Made by a program: the position numbers and the translations under genes
NCBI GenBank assembly: GCA_003342895.1
Contig: PTFA01000035.1
Location: 5,132,801-5,196,800 of the forward strand
From: Casuarius casuarius
Lineage: Eukaryota; Chordata; Aves; Casuariiformes; Casuariidae
DNA: 64,000 bases
Direction: 5' to 3'
The notes under the pieces: model-generated
Seen by the model: only the letters and a program-made list of their open reading frames with translations
Databases searched by the model: none
Told to the model about the DNA's origin: nothing
In this document: positions 25,401-37,182 of the stretch, one piece after another
How the letters are laid out: each line of letters opens with the position of its first letter
Position numbering within the stretch: the stretch's first letter is position 1

Positions 25401-28400
25401 GCTGCTTACTACTTGATACAGGATCACAAATAGCATCCTCCTGCCTTCTAGCCCTCTCACCTGGCTTTTGGTTATACCAATAATTGTGACTGAGGAAATG
25501 CTTTACAGAATCCACTGATATCACTTTGAATTAAGATAGAGAATTTTTTTTCTCATCTAAAAATTGTCATTGTACACAATTGTCATTGAAAAAAGTTCAA
25601 ACTCTGTGAAATCATTTCAGTTTCAGGAAGATTCATCACTTAGACAGCTGGTAAGTTCCTAAGGCCACTAGAAATGTGTCTTTATTAGCAACAACTTATT
25701 ATTTCTAAGATACAGGAAACTTCTCTGTGGCTTGATATTTTCTTTTTAATTAAAGAAAATCTGAAGTTGTGGGGTTTTTTTGAATGTACAAGAGTTTGAA
25801 ATCACTCAAGGCTGGACAATTTCCTTGCCAAAAATCTCAGTAAGGATACTTTTTTTTTATGGCAAATTGAAAACCTTTGCAAACTCATACCTATAAATAC
25901 TGACAATACTATAAATACCTATAAACCTATAAATACTGACAGTAGTTGTTATAATAATAAATAATTCAAATGTTATCACTGTAATAAAGTAACAGTAGCT
26001 ATCTTTTCTGCATATATCCAATAGGCATCTAATGGAGTAAAAGGTGAAAACATCAAATATAACCTTTTACTAGATTTATCAACATATGATAAAGACATGA
26101 ATTATTACTTTATGCACTACAATGTTTCAAAGAGGATATAGCTCCTTTCCTTGCTAAAATGAATGGACAGGATGGGAAAGTCATGTGCTCAGCATATAAA
26201 ACTCAAGAGAGCAGAGTACATTGTTTGTCCTGATCACTGACACGGTGCAATATGCATCAACATCTTTACTGCCTCAGCTCTCCTTTCTGGTAGGAACATT
26301 TCTCCCACTGTTCAACTTGTCCATTTAATTTCACTGCCTACCATAATAAAACCTTTTCCTAAGAGGTGCTCCTATTTTACAAATCACAATAATACGTGTC
26401 AAAGGGAAGGAACCACCTTTTCCATCCTCCATTGCTTTTTGAAGTGCAGACTCAAACAGAGGAAACCTAGATAATCCATCTTAAATTCCGCTTAAACCTC
26501 TGAGCCTTGAATTTCCTGTTGGCTAGATACCTCTGAACACTCAGAACCACACAGTGGGAATTGCTAGGCATAGGGACTTAGCTGGAATTTAGGCTGAGTA
26601 AATCTGAGCTCAGATCAACAAAGGATTGATAAATAAGACACGATGCCCTGAACTGCTTCCTCTGTATCCATTCAGCCAAGGCAAGCTGGACGGAACCGCA
26701 GTCTGAATGGGAAGCGGGGCACGGACGCTGCTGTGGCCATATCGGGTACTTCAAGCATCCCCACTTTACCAACCAGTGCTCGCAGGAAGGCTACGTTCGC
26801 TGTGTGTCCTGGGTCAAGCTGTGTCTTACCCAAGTTGTTCAGTGTCGGATGTTCCTGACATCTGGGCTCTATATTTGCCCCAATCTATCCATTTCCTGTC
26901 CTACATGATCCCTGTCCTTTCCATCGCCCTAAAATGTGCTGTGGGTTCACTGTCTATTTCCACAAAAAATGCAGCCTTTCTCCCTAGAGCAGACTCCAGA
27001 TGTGAAGGCCATGAGGTGAACATAACCTACTTCTCACCCTTTATCAAGTGACCTGACATCCCTCCAGCGTCAAACATGTTTTCCAGACAGCCACCTACTT
27101 ACACAGGTGAGGAGGACTGATATGTAATCAATGCGGCCCAACATCTGTGGCATACTTTAGCAGCAGGAATGCCACAGTCCCATCGCAGTAACCCAAATAT
27201 ATATATATTTTTAAAAGGCCCATAAAGCTTCACACTAACTATCAAACAAGATGGGAGGAGAAGAAATAGTCTTTAAGTACAAGCTGGGAGATTTAATGTT
27301 GCAGCCAATGGCACTTTGGCAGCTGTTTAATCATTTTAAATAGAGTAGCTTTAGAAATGAAGCAGGTCATCCCTTCGGGTTTCTGAATTCTCCATTTTAG
27401 GTTCTCCTCACCTAAAATATAACTTCAATGAAATTTAATCTGCCAGGAAAAAATGCTTGAAGTCAGCTGATGTTTTTTTCACCTTCAATTTCCTTTAAGC
27501 CAGTTTAGTTACACTTACACTCTCTGGTTCCTGGTCAGCATTTTGTGAAGCAGAAGTGAAATCTTGCTGGAAAAAACTATACGAGGACCACTTTTCAAGC
27601 CAACTCCAATGTATATAGCATACCCATGATCACAGTTTTGTAACAGTTTGATAAGTGAGAGAGAAAATACACGCAACCATCTCTCTAACAGTACAAAGAG
27701 CAATATTCCAAAGATCATTTTAAACAATATACTTGTGAGTGTATTTGATAGGGAAAAATCTAACAGCAAATACTGAGAGAGGAACTGAATTCAATACCAT
27801 CCAAGCTCTAATACTGCTCACCCTTGCATTTCATTTAAAAGACATCATTATCTCTTTTGGGATTGCTCTCATTCTATCTACTCCTCTTCGTGGCTACAAA
27901 GCCAGCATCTGAATGGGAGGCCAGCACTATCCCCTGCAGAGGCTGCAGCTGTCACTTGCAAAATGGCATTTCTTTGGAAACCAGTACACAGCCTCACCTT
28001 TTACAATCTGTTAGAAATCATATTCCCAGAGCGCTATCTATTCTGTTTTATGTGTGATCATTGTCCAATTTGTTCTTATTATGCTATTAGTGCTGAAAGC
28101 TGTTTTCCATTAGATGGTGCAAGCTTTAAAGTTCTTCCTGGCTAAAATATGAAGTTAAAGGCTCTCAGCTCTTAATGGACATATTTGCAAATGTTTAGTT
28201 TTTACAGAACAGATTTGTTTTATGCAGTATTGTTTGGATTTTGTGGTGTTGTATGTGAAATGAAACTCCTGGTAAGTCCAGGCTTTATCTACAACAGCCC
28301 TAATAACAACTTAATTCTTAATAGGAACAAGAAGTTTGATTAGTTTTTGTTTGAAATCATAACTTCAAAAAAACTGCCAGGACAAAATATTCAGCATCAC

Positions 28401-28974
28401 TAGCAGCAGCTTCAGGAAAAGCGTGATGCGTAGGAGGAGTGGCTGAGCTGCCTACTGCAAAAAAACAAATACCAGGTCACCGATCCAAAGGAGGTCTGCG
28501 GGTAGTGACTGACCACCCTGCGCTTCTGCTTGATTGCTATTTGATGGTGAGTGTGATCAGAGTTTGTGTGACGCACAGCTCAGAACAGACAGGTATCCAT
28601 ACAACAAATGTAATCAGCACAGTTGGCACCTGGATTGTCAGACACATCCAGAACGCAGGGCACTGACAAGCCATGGCAACAAGGCCTCTTTGCATCTTCG
28701 TGTGGCTCCTCTGTGTCGAGATGGAGGCAAAGAGCTGCTATTATCCGTGACATTCTCTCTGGAACCATAAGAGCCTTCAGCTTCTAGACTTAATCTGGCA
28801 TTTACTGTGGGTTGCAAATGAATAAGCTAAACACGGAGCTAAATTGTATATCCTTAACTTGCTGAGGAATTGCTTATTCATACTATCCATACCATTTTCT
28901 TTTATTTATTAAGGAAATAAAACCTCAATCATGATGCTAATGCCCTTTAATGTGCCACTAAAAATAGATTGTAC
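25401..28974. other. Unique DNA, no gene recognised
   Basis: The longest frame is 114 codons (26707-27051, +), with no domain that I recognise. It overlaps a mildly GC-richer patch at about 26640-26830. A short tandem duplication is listed separately. Nothing else is supported. Confidence 0.55.
25889..25941. repeat. 36-bp tandem duplication (1.5 copies)
   Basis: The 17-mer ACCTATAAATACTGACA occurs at 25889-25905 and 25925-25941, with a further partial CTATAAATAC between them. Nested TATAAA-like words result from the duplication and do not on their own indicate TATA boxes. Confidence 0.85.
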
Positions 28975-29125
28975 TTTTCAAGGCACATATATCTCAAGGT
29001 CCTTTACAAAGGCTTATGATCTTCTCCATTTTACAGACAACAGGGAAAGTCAGGGGACTGTCCAGTATGATCCTGAGAGTCTGCAGCAGACAGAACTAGA
29101 GCCTAGATCTCTAAATGCCTAGTCT
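28975..29125 (-). mobile_element. MIR/L2-like interspersed repeat fragment
   Basis: Read on the + strand, the segment has the order CTCAAGGTCCTTTACAAAGG (near 28991), CTCCATTTTACAGAC (near 29024), CAGGGAAAGTCA, and CAGACAGAACTAGAGCCTAGATCTC (near 29088). This is the antisense order of the conserved MIR/L2 core, which typically reads CTTTACAAAG-CCCCATTTTACAGATG-GGAAACTGAGGC-AGAACCCAGG. A 63-codon + strand frame over it is not a gene. Orientation is set by the CATTTTACAG word being the complement of the CTGTAAAATG core. Confidence 0.65.
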
Positions 29126-32100
29126 TCCTGCTACATTCATGGTGGACAGCCAACCTGGTAGCATATTTGTGGAATGAAGTTTCTCACCAACTGTTGCTAG
29201 TATAAAAATTGTAAAACATAAAATTCTTATAGGCCAAATGCTTGTGCAATTTTATGTCTATATTGACCCATACCTTTGGGAAAGGAAATACAATAAAGTT
29301 TTTCCATTTCTAATGACAAGAATTAATTCTCTTTTTAAACACTTGGGCCTTTGCTCTAAGACACTTGAGACCAGTAACACTGAATTGGAGCAAGACGCAG
29401 GGTGCACAGCTGATGTGGCAGCGTCACTCCCCACGCCCTGGAGGGGAGACCAAGCCTCCCTGCTGTCACCACAGTCAAAAGCTGGCAACTACACCAACTT
29501 CTGTGTGATGGAAACAAATACCCCTTGGGCATTTTAGATCACACCAAAGCAATTATATGTGTGAACCCATCCAATTATGAACTGCTATTTCCAAAAGTTC
29601 AGAGCTGTTCATATATCCTTTAGAGAGTAGCTTCTCATTCCCTCCTGAAAAATATGCTGAACTGAGAGGAGCTACAACACTAACACTGGCAACAATCCAC
29701 TGCCTTATCTAACTCAGTACTCAGATATGTATGCTTATGTAGTTATACACGGATATTAGATTTCCTTATATTACTCAAGGGGAAGTATCTTTTTCTTGGG
29801 CTGATTGATACAACACATTTTTCCCCAGTGTCTGCACAAAAGGATTTTAGTGGATCAAAGTGAGTCAGGATAGACCTAAAATTTTGGGTTAATAACTAGG
29901 GGAAAAAAAAAAGTCAGAGAAAGATATATTAATTTCATACATTTCTTGCTTTGTTTCTAAGTTGCCAATCACATGAATGCTTTGGACAGTTCATAAGCAA
30001 TGGGTATCATCCTCAGGGTACAGAGCAGCAGAGGAATAACTTCAAGCACTATTGGGACATACATATAATAGAAAGTAACTTTGAAATGTAAATACACATT
30101 TTTTCTAAATTTACTACAAATGTTATTACTTTTCCCAGGCTTCATGAGACAAACTACTTCTTTACTCTCACAGAGAAGTTCTGGAATGACCCATAATAAC
30201 AAAAAATATTCTGCTAGAGTTACATGATTAAAGAAGTAGGACACCATTCTAGGGCTTCAGAAACACAGCACATATTCTGGAGGCATCCTGCATACATACA
30301 CAACAAGCACGTTGCCGATGTTCTAATACACGGTGTCTCCAGTAAATATTTTAAATAATTTGAATTGCACGTGCCCTCATATCAATAACTGAAGGGGAGA
30401 AGGACTTTAAAAGGTAATGCATTATTTGGAAAGTGAAGCCCTTAATAGACTCCCAGACTCCCAAAGGGTCCATTTAAAATAAATAAATAGCTCAACTGGC
30501 TTAAAACAATCAATATATAATGATAGAAAATTTTATTTTTTAACTTTAAAAGATTAAACAAGTCTCAGTCCAAAGTTCCTTTCCTTGTCCAAGCATCAGC
30601 AGCTGCCAAAGCCTGAGAAAAAGCACTGCCTTTGGTTGCCCCTTCCTACCACACCATTATTTGGTTCTGGTGATTAGTCAGAGTGGCCAGTTCACCCCTA
30701 CTTCAAAACATAAATGATTAACTGACTTTAATAACCTCAGTTATGAAATCTAATTAAATTTAGACAGCTCACAAGAATGTCCGGAGGACAAATCCATAAA
30801 ACTTTTCCCTCTTGTCAGATGCTATGAAGGTGCAACTCGTACAAACACATCTGCCAAAGAGTCTCATCCTGCTTCAGCGGGAGCCAGCCGACAGGCTCCT
30901 CTCGCCTTCCACAGCAGTTCTATCAAGCACAAGGACTATAGATGTGAGCAGCTATTACGATGAATGTTATTATCTCTTTGCAGTACTGGACACAGCGATT
31001 CAATAAGACTACTGCACGGTAGGAAGTAACACTGTGTTCCTTCATGGCTAGCTAGAATGGTCAAGGTATGAATTCAGTTGTCAGAACTACATTCATCACC
31101 CCAGTGTTTGTATTTTTCCATAAATGCGGTGAATATATAAACGAAGATCTACATTCTGCTCTGTTTCTAACAGGAGTGGTACCACCAGAGTCAGATACTG
31201 TCTTTTTCCTTGGCTACTTCCGCCTATTTAGAAAGGGGAAGGTATATAAATATTCAAAGAACAGGGACACTTAAACAATCTGAAATTTAGAGACTATTTA
31301 AAATTAAGCATGTTTAATAAGAAGCATTTGTGAGGTATTCCTAACTGCCATAGAGTAGTATCAGTTGGATACTTGGCAAGCAGGTTATTTACAGGGATGT
31401 ACACTGGTATTTTAGCAATGTCCCACAGTAACCTTCCACCTAAAATAAATTTGAAATAGGCACTTAAGTCACTGTGCAATATGACAGCAGATATCTAATT
31501 ACAATAAAAGACTCTTATAGTTTAATTCTGGAGGCACTAGATGAGTCCCTGCAGATAGGCAGAGAGAATCTGGGAAAAATCAAAATTCATGATGGGAGAA
31601 AAAAATCAAATCCCTCAAGTATTTCTTTCAGACTTTCCAACATCAAAGTTTTCACTTTGGTTCTAAGCTGCGCTACATAAGCCTACTGCCTATTGCTTGA
31701 GCAGTTTGAAACAATGTCAGCGACTACTAATCATTTTCCCAGAAAGTCAAGTTTAAATGCATTGCCATTTTACATATGTAAAAAAAAAAAGTCACTAACC
31801 ATTCCATTTCTGATACTTATATCTAAAATATCCAGTGAGCAGGTGGAATTTAGTTATGCAAATGAAATATTCTGTTTTCATATTCAGAACTGAAAGAGAA
31901 AGACTTCTCTCCAGCATTCATTATTGCTTATTCTAATATCCTATGGGCTTACGAATCCTTAAATACGAGGAGTTATTGGGGTTGTAGACACTCCAAACGT
32001 CGTCATGGTTCAAAATGCTTAACCTTGAGAGAGGAAGCACTGCACGCAGACAACCTGCAAGGATGGCAGCAGGGTGGATAAACTCAAAGAGCAGAGGAGT

Positions 32101-33389
32101 TCAGCACCAACAGGATACTGAGCTCTGTATAAAAGTCAGGCTGACACAGCTACAGACAAAAGAACATGAGGTAGAAGGTATTTACTGGAGGAAAATTGTT
32201 AATGGAGCAAATTGTTAACACCAGGATGTTATTTTGGTAAATCTGTGGTTGTCTCAAAAAGCAAAGAGCCACCTCCATTGATCCTGCACCTATCTGCACA
32301 CGCCAAATACAGAGCCTCTTTTCTGGGGAACACTTTTTTCACCTTAATACCATATTAGCTTGTATTAGGCACACTCAGAAGATAAGTAGGCTGGATTTAT
32401 TTTAGTGCCAAACTATGATCAGATCTGTGTGTATTGCTATTATTCATGATCCAGGGGAAATTAAATCATGAGAGTCAGAGAAAATAAATTCTTATCTATG
32501 CCTAAATATACCCATATATGTATTTTGGTATATTATATAAACCCAGTAATATGGTATTTTTATTTTCTCTCCTAGAGAAATAGAAATACAGAATAATAGG
32601 TTAGAAAACAACAATACAGTAATAGATGTCAGACCCAAATGATAAATGGTTTTAATGCATAAAACACAACTGGAAAGTAAAATGAAAATCCAATTGGCTT
32701 TTCTTGGGTATGAACATTGTGCCACTTTGTAAATCCTATGCTCTGTAACAAGTTCAGGACTTAGAGACAGATGAATATTGGGAAGAGGCCTACAAATTTC
32801 CCTCGTCAGGCACAAAACAGGCTGAGAGGTCTTGCTGCTCCCACTTCTGTCTCTTCAGACTAGGCAGGAATAAAGAGCATTTTGGCCCTTGCAGAAAGCG
32901 AGATTCTGACAGTTACCGAGCGCGAGAGCTGTCCCTGGTGCGGAGAATCTCTCGGCACGCGTAGCAGGGAGCGGCAACTCCAGCAAAGCAGGTGAGGGCT
33001 TGTTTTTAGCACCACCCTGTCTTTGAGGTGGCCTTGCCTTGAGAGGTTTTACTTCTGGTTGGGATAACTTTGGAGGGGAGACAGAGCATTTTGTCTTACT
33101 GCATACAAGCTAAGCTCCAGCTTCTCAAAGTCCCAGAGTTCCTCAGCTGCTGTCCAACACCGCTGTTCAGAGTCGCTAGTATCCATAATAACTTCTAGAA
33201 GGTATCAACATAAAGCAGAACTTTCATTTTTTCCTCTGTGAAAGAGATAAAACACAAATCCAAAAGGTACTCCTCTACTGCATAGTTCCAGCTATGCTCG
33301 TTCTTAAAATTTGCATTTCTAACCTTAATTAACTACCTTAGCAATATCAAAATCCTTGTAATTTATGAGCTATCTTGTGAGCACATTAT

Positions 33390-33480
33390 TAACCCCGGTA
33401 AGCAGTTACTCATTGAAATAGCTCCATTCAAGTCAATGGAATTACCTGTGTGAATGATCACTTACCAGACTATAATCTGA
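33390..33480. repeat. Probable ancient amniote repeat fragment
   Basis: AGTTACTCATTGAAATAGCTCCATTCAAGTCAATGGAATTAC (33406-33447) resembles an old reptile/bird repeat built around palindromic CCATTGAAGTCAATGG words and GTTACTCA flanks. Only about 90 bases are alignable by eye and the copy is diverged, so the family is left unnamed. Confidence 0.4.
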
Positions 33481-34150
33481 CTAAATATCTAAAAAAGCTC
33501 TGAGAAACTTTTTATTTGATAATACAATGTATGCAATGGATAAAAAATTAGGATGTAGAAATGCAGTCAAGCCTATCCAATACCTACTCCTTAACATGTG
33601 TGGTCAGACAACAGTCTAATGCAGAATCTTACCAGAACCTTTCTATAACCAGGTAGCATTTATAGTAATGCTCCACACATTGCTTACAACAGCGGTAATG
33701 CCATGTATTATACCATTATAGATGTCTGTAATGCCTTTCTCAAGAGTTACTTTCATTACCCTATTCTGATTTCCAGTGTTTTCTGAAAGGTTAAGTTATT
33801 ATGAATATGTCCCTCTCTCAAATACCATGTCCTGCCATCACCCTGGAAGGTAATATGAGATGCATCTGCTAACATTCACTCCTAGCAATATGTAGAATTT
33901 ACTAACAAAAACTTCATGCTGGCACTTGTTTAAGAAAAAATAACCAGCCACAAATAACACCACGAAATCATAACTCAAAAGAAATTCTACTTTTTAAAAG
34001 GGGCCTTTTCTCTGATCTCATGCAGTAAGATCTCAAAACCAAAATCCTGATTTACCTGCATTTTTTTCTAATAAGTGAAGTCCAAGTGATTTATACTGCT
34101 ACAGTCATTGAGTTTGAGTAATTCCATAAATGAGCTGCAGTTTTTGTATG

Positions 34151-34162
34151 CCCCCCCCCCCC
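34151..34162. repeat. Poly-C run
   Basis: Twelve consecutive C residues followed by an A-rich AAAGACAAAAAA stretch. The length of such runs is often misread, so the exact count may not be biological. Confidence 0.9.
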
Positions 34163-34569
34163 AAAGACAAAAAAACCCCCAAACTATTTGACATTAGCTT
34201 GTACTGATTTCAGGTGAACTATCAGGCATGGAATATATTTATTCTTAGGATAATTACTTAGCATAAGTACTCTTTTATTATAAGAGTAAGGTACTCTTTG
34301 AAGTAACCATCTCCAGTTACAGTCCTGCCAGGAAAAAAGAAGATGGAGTTTTCACTTTTGTTACCAGCGTCCAGAATGGACATCTTTGTCAACTTTTCCT
34401 GATCGTTTCTCGCCTGTGTTGATATATAGGACAGAAGGAACTTCAGTTCATCAGCTCTAGACCCCCAGCATCATACTCCAAACCAGAAACAGACTCTCAC
34501 CATCCCTCTCCAACATATCACAGCCCATTAAATAACCAATTCCAAATGATAAGGTTCCATCTTGTAAGA

Positions 34570-35500
34570 AAAGTTATTGCAATTAGTCTCTAAGTGTTTG
34601 ACTTTGTACAATTAAACTTAATTCCATTTCCATTAGTCAAGTCTACAAGGTCATATAAAATTTGTGGATGACAAAATGAGAAAGTACTGCCAGTATTGGA
34701 GGAAGACTGGATCATAATTCACAAAGAATTATTTTCCTAAATCTATCTAATCCTTCCTAAATCATGATCCAGTCCTCCTCCAAAATTGGTAATAATTTCT
34801 GACTTTGTGCCAGCCACAAATTTTATAATTGCGTCAATCTCATTCTTGTAACAAGGTCACTAATTGAAATATTAGACAGGATTGCTCTCAAGACCAAACC
34901 TGTAGAAACAGCACTCATAACTTCTCTTCAGTCCGATAACTTCCTCTTCAATATAATTTACCAAAGCTTCTACTTTAGTAAGCTCCTTATCCACCTCACA
35001 ATTTTTGAATTAATCCACATTTTCTCCTTCTTTAATAATAATTTCCCTTGGGGCACTATATCAAAAACCTTGCTTAAATTTAGACAGATTAGGTTCATTG
35101 CATTACCCTTGTCTAGGAAGTCAGCTATCTTATCAAGAAAGATATTAAATTAGTTTGATACAACCTACACTTCATAAAACTATGTCCCACGTTATCCCAT
35201 TTCCATTTCCCTCTAAAACCTTGATTACTCTTTCCTTCAAAACCTAAGTCTTCACATAGCATGGAGGTCAAACTAATGGGCTTATGTACCGCTTAGGTAA
35301 TTTTTTTCTTTTTTGTTAATATAAGTATTATGTTTGTTGTTCTCTAGACTATAATATCAGTATATTAAGTTCTTCTGTACTTTGAAAAAAATAGTGCTAC
35401 AGTAGCATAAATCTGGAGTAATTCTGTGGTAAGCTTTCACACTTTTATAAAAATTATCCTAGAATTTATATTCACCAACACTAGGATTTGCCCACTGACA
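34570..35500 (-). mobile_element. Decayed CR1-type LINE, reverse-transcriptase segment of ORF2
   Basis: On the - strand the sequence runs colinearly with the CR1 ORF2 reverse transcriptase. Motif A survives as LNLSKVFDIV (35083 down to 35054), where active copies read about LDFSKAFDTV; the first Asp, a catalytic residue, is Asn here. Motif C survives as IKFVAGTK (around 34825 down to 34802) where the family has KFADDTK, so both catalytic Asp residues are lost. Upstream - strand sequence (about 35500-35270) aligns loosely with the linker before the NYRPVSL region. Many stops and frameshifts interrupt it; it is a very old, inactive copy. It is the same family and orientation as the fragment near 61690-62153. 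Boundaries are approximate. Confidence 0.75.
34654..34827. repeat. Imperfect inverted duplication inside the CR1 copy
   Basis: TATAAAATTTGTGG (34654-34667) is the exact reverse complement of 34814-34827. Further in, the 20 bases at 34696-34715 match the reverse complement of 34764-34783 at 19 of 20 positions. Between these blocks the arms align with several mismatches and two small gaps, giving about three-quarters identity over roughly 75 bases. The loop is about 48 bases. The right arm sits in the normal order of the CR1 reverse transcriptase; the left arm is the inverted extra copy. The arms could fold into a long hairpin in RNA. Confidence 0.85.
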
Positions 35501-36511
35501 TTTTGGAAACTATACTAAGACCATGGAAATATCTGTTGGATCATTCACGTATGCTTTGTTACAATTTATTTTGATATGACCATATATATTGTGATGAAAT
35601 TTTATTGCCCAAATCCTTTTCTAGATACAGCTAAACATAGCAGTTTTCTTGACAGTGGAGATGAGACGCTGTTGGAGGAAGAGCTCTGTATTAAAGCAAC
35701 TTTGGGACTGGAAAGAAAGAAACTCTGCCTCTCCCTCGGCAAGACGCAAACCGCCCTCACTCCCTGCGAACGCGGCAGCGTCCAGAGCTACACGGAAAAG
35801 CCCAGCCGCTACAAAAACTATGAGCATCTTCTATCTGGGAAAAATTCTACAAGCTCTGGCAGCGTTTCTTGATGAGCAACTGCTTGTTCAGAACAAGTCC
35901 CCAAGAAGAAAACGGATTTTGTCACAGTCTGCCTGAGCTCTGGAGCTCAACGGGTTATCGAGATTGATTCAGCATTCAAAAGAACTGCTTGAGGAGGACC
36001 GAACTCTAACTAGAAATACAGTAGCACCATTTTAACCAGAGTTTGAATTGTATAACAGTGGCAGAGTTTGAGTTATTTCAATTCCTGCCATTGTCAGCTC
36101 GAAGCATTAAGCATAGAGATAGGTAAGTTAGGAGGAGAGAGATTTTTGAAAGATGGGAAAACTGAAGCTACTTCTCGACTTCAGCCTATTCATTATTACT
36201 ACACTTAAATACACTTAAAAGGTCAAATGAAGCAGCTTGGTCCCTGTGACCAATTCAAAGGCAGTGCGTACTGATAGTGCCAGAATCTTGCCCCAAAGCA
36301 TTTGAGAAACAATTAGGAGACAGAGGGGGTAGACAAAAGAGTGAATTAATCCTAATGATAACATACTGAATTCACCCAATATCCTACAGGTGGCAGGGGT
36401 AATATGAGACACAACATCTTAATAAGGCCAGGGTCCCCTTTTATTTATCTACATTTTCTTTTAACTTGTTGTTACTTATATTTTTAAGCATGCCTCAGAA
36501 TTGCCTTAAAA

Positions 36512-36516
36512 ATATG

Positions 36517-36560
<44 letters not shown>
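36512..36560. repeat. (TA)n(CA)n compound microsatellite
   Basis: A short TATGTATATATA lead-in is followed by about 17 CA/AC units (36524-36558) and an ATATG end. A likely length-polymorphic repeat that could adopt Z-DNA. Confidence 0.97.
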
Positions 36561-36561
<1 letters not shown>

Positions 36562-36696
36562 GCTCTCTGCAAAATTATTCAGAATACCTTACCTCAATTA
36601 TTTACATGGTGATTACAAGAATTTATGTGTACACAGTAATGACTAATGATGTGCTCAGAAGACAAGCAATAGCCCTTTATGGTAACTAGCAATTTC

Positions 36697-36712
36697 TTTT
36701 TTTTTTTTTTTT
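36697..36712. repeat. Poly-T run
   Basis: Sixteen T residues followed by CCTTTG. No retroposon body was identified on either side. Confidence 0.95.
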
Positions 36713-37140
36713 CCTTTGTCCTTAGATAGATGTCCTAAAATACTGTATAAAAATGGCAGTAACACAGACTTCTTTTTCCTCCCTAATGCTTGACAAGGGT
36801 AGAAGGCAGCATGCATACAATGCCAATTGTAGAAGATAAAAAAATCTTTTCATTTCAAAAGAACCTTTAACCTTAAATCACTGCATATGATGAGAATAAA
36901 GAGAATATACACTAGGAACAGAATTCACCCACGGTCAGGCAGACATCCGAGACTGAGGCCAGAGGTGGTGATATATGGCGTAGTGAAGGAAAAGGGAGAA
37001 TAAAGACACCTGTTTTGATAGGAAAAGGCATATATTCCCCGATTCTTGAGCCTCAGAGCAGTGCAATGGGGAATTGCCCATGAAGGCCAAATAAACCAGT
37101 ATTGAGCAAGCAGTGTAAATAAGCTAGAGGAGCTAACAGA

Positions 37141-37182
37141 GGATCTGTTCACACTTACACAGATCCACACTTACACAGATCC
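37141..37182. repeat. Perfect 16-bp tandem pair with an inverted half-copy
   Basis: ACACTTACACAGATCC is repeated exactly at 37151-37166 and 37167-37182. GGATCTGT at 37141-37148 is the reverse complement of the last eight bases of each unit. The identity of the copies suggests a recent duplication. Confidence 0.9.

Larger units (their letters stand above)
29126..34569. other. Mostly unique DNA, no gene recognised
   Basis: Open frames of up to about 107 codons (32492-32815, -) show no recognisable domain. The stretch is AT-rich with one GC-richer patch near 32890-32990. One probable old repeat fragment and a poly-C run are listed separately. Confidence 0.5.

Noticed and set aside
25889..25941. 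Repeated TATAAA words as TATA boxes
   Set aside because: They arise from a 36-bp tandem duplication and no start site or GC context accompanies them.
26516..26615. Possible TAGGCA/CTTAG repeat fragment
   Set aside because: Word order only loosely resembles the old palindromic repeat and could be chance.
36391..36406. CAGGTGGCAGGGG as a CTCF site
   Set aside because: Only about 13 of 16 core positions fit, which is expected by chance in a window this size.
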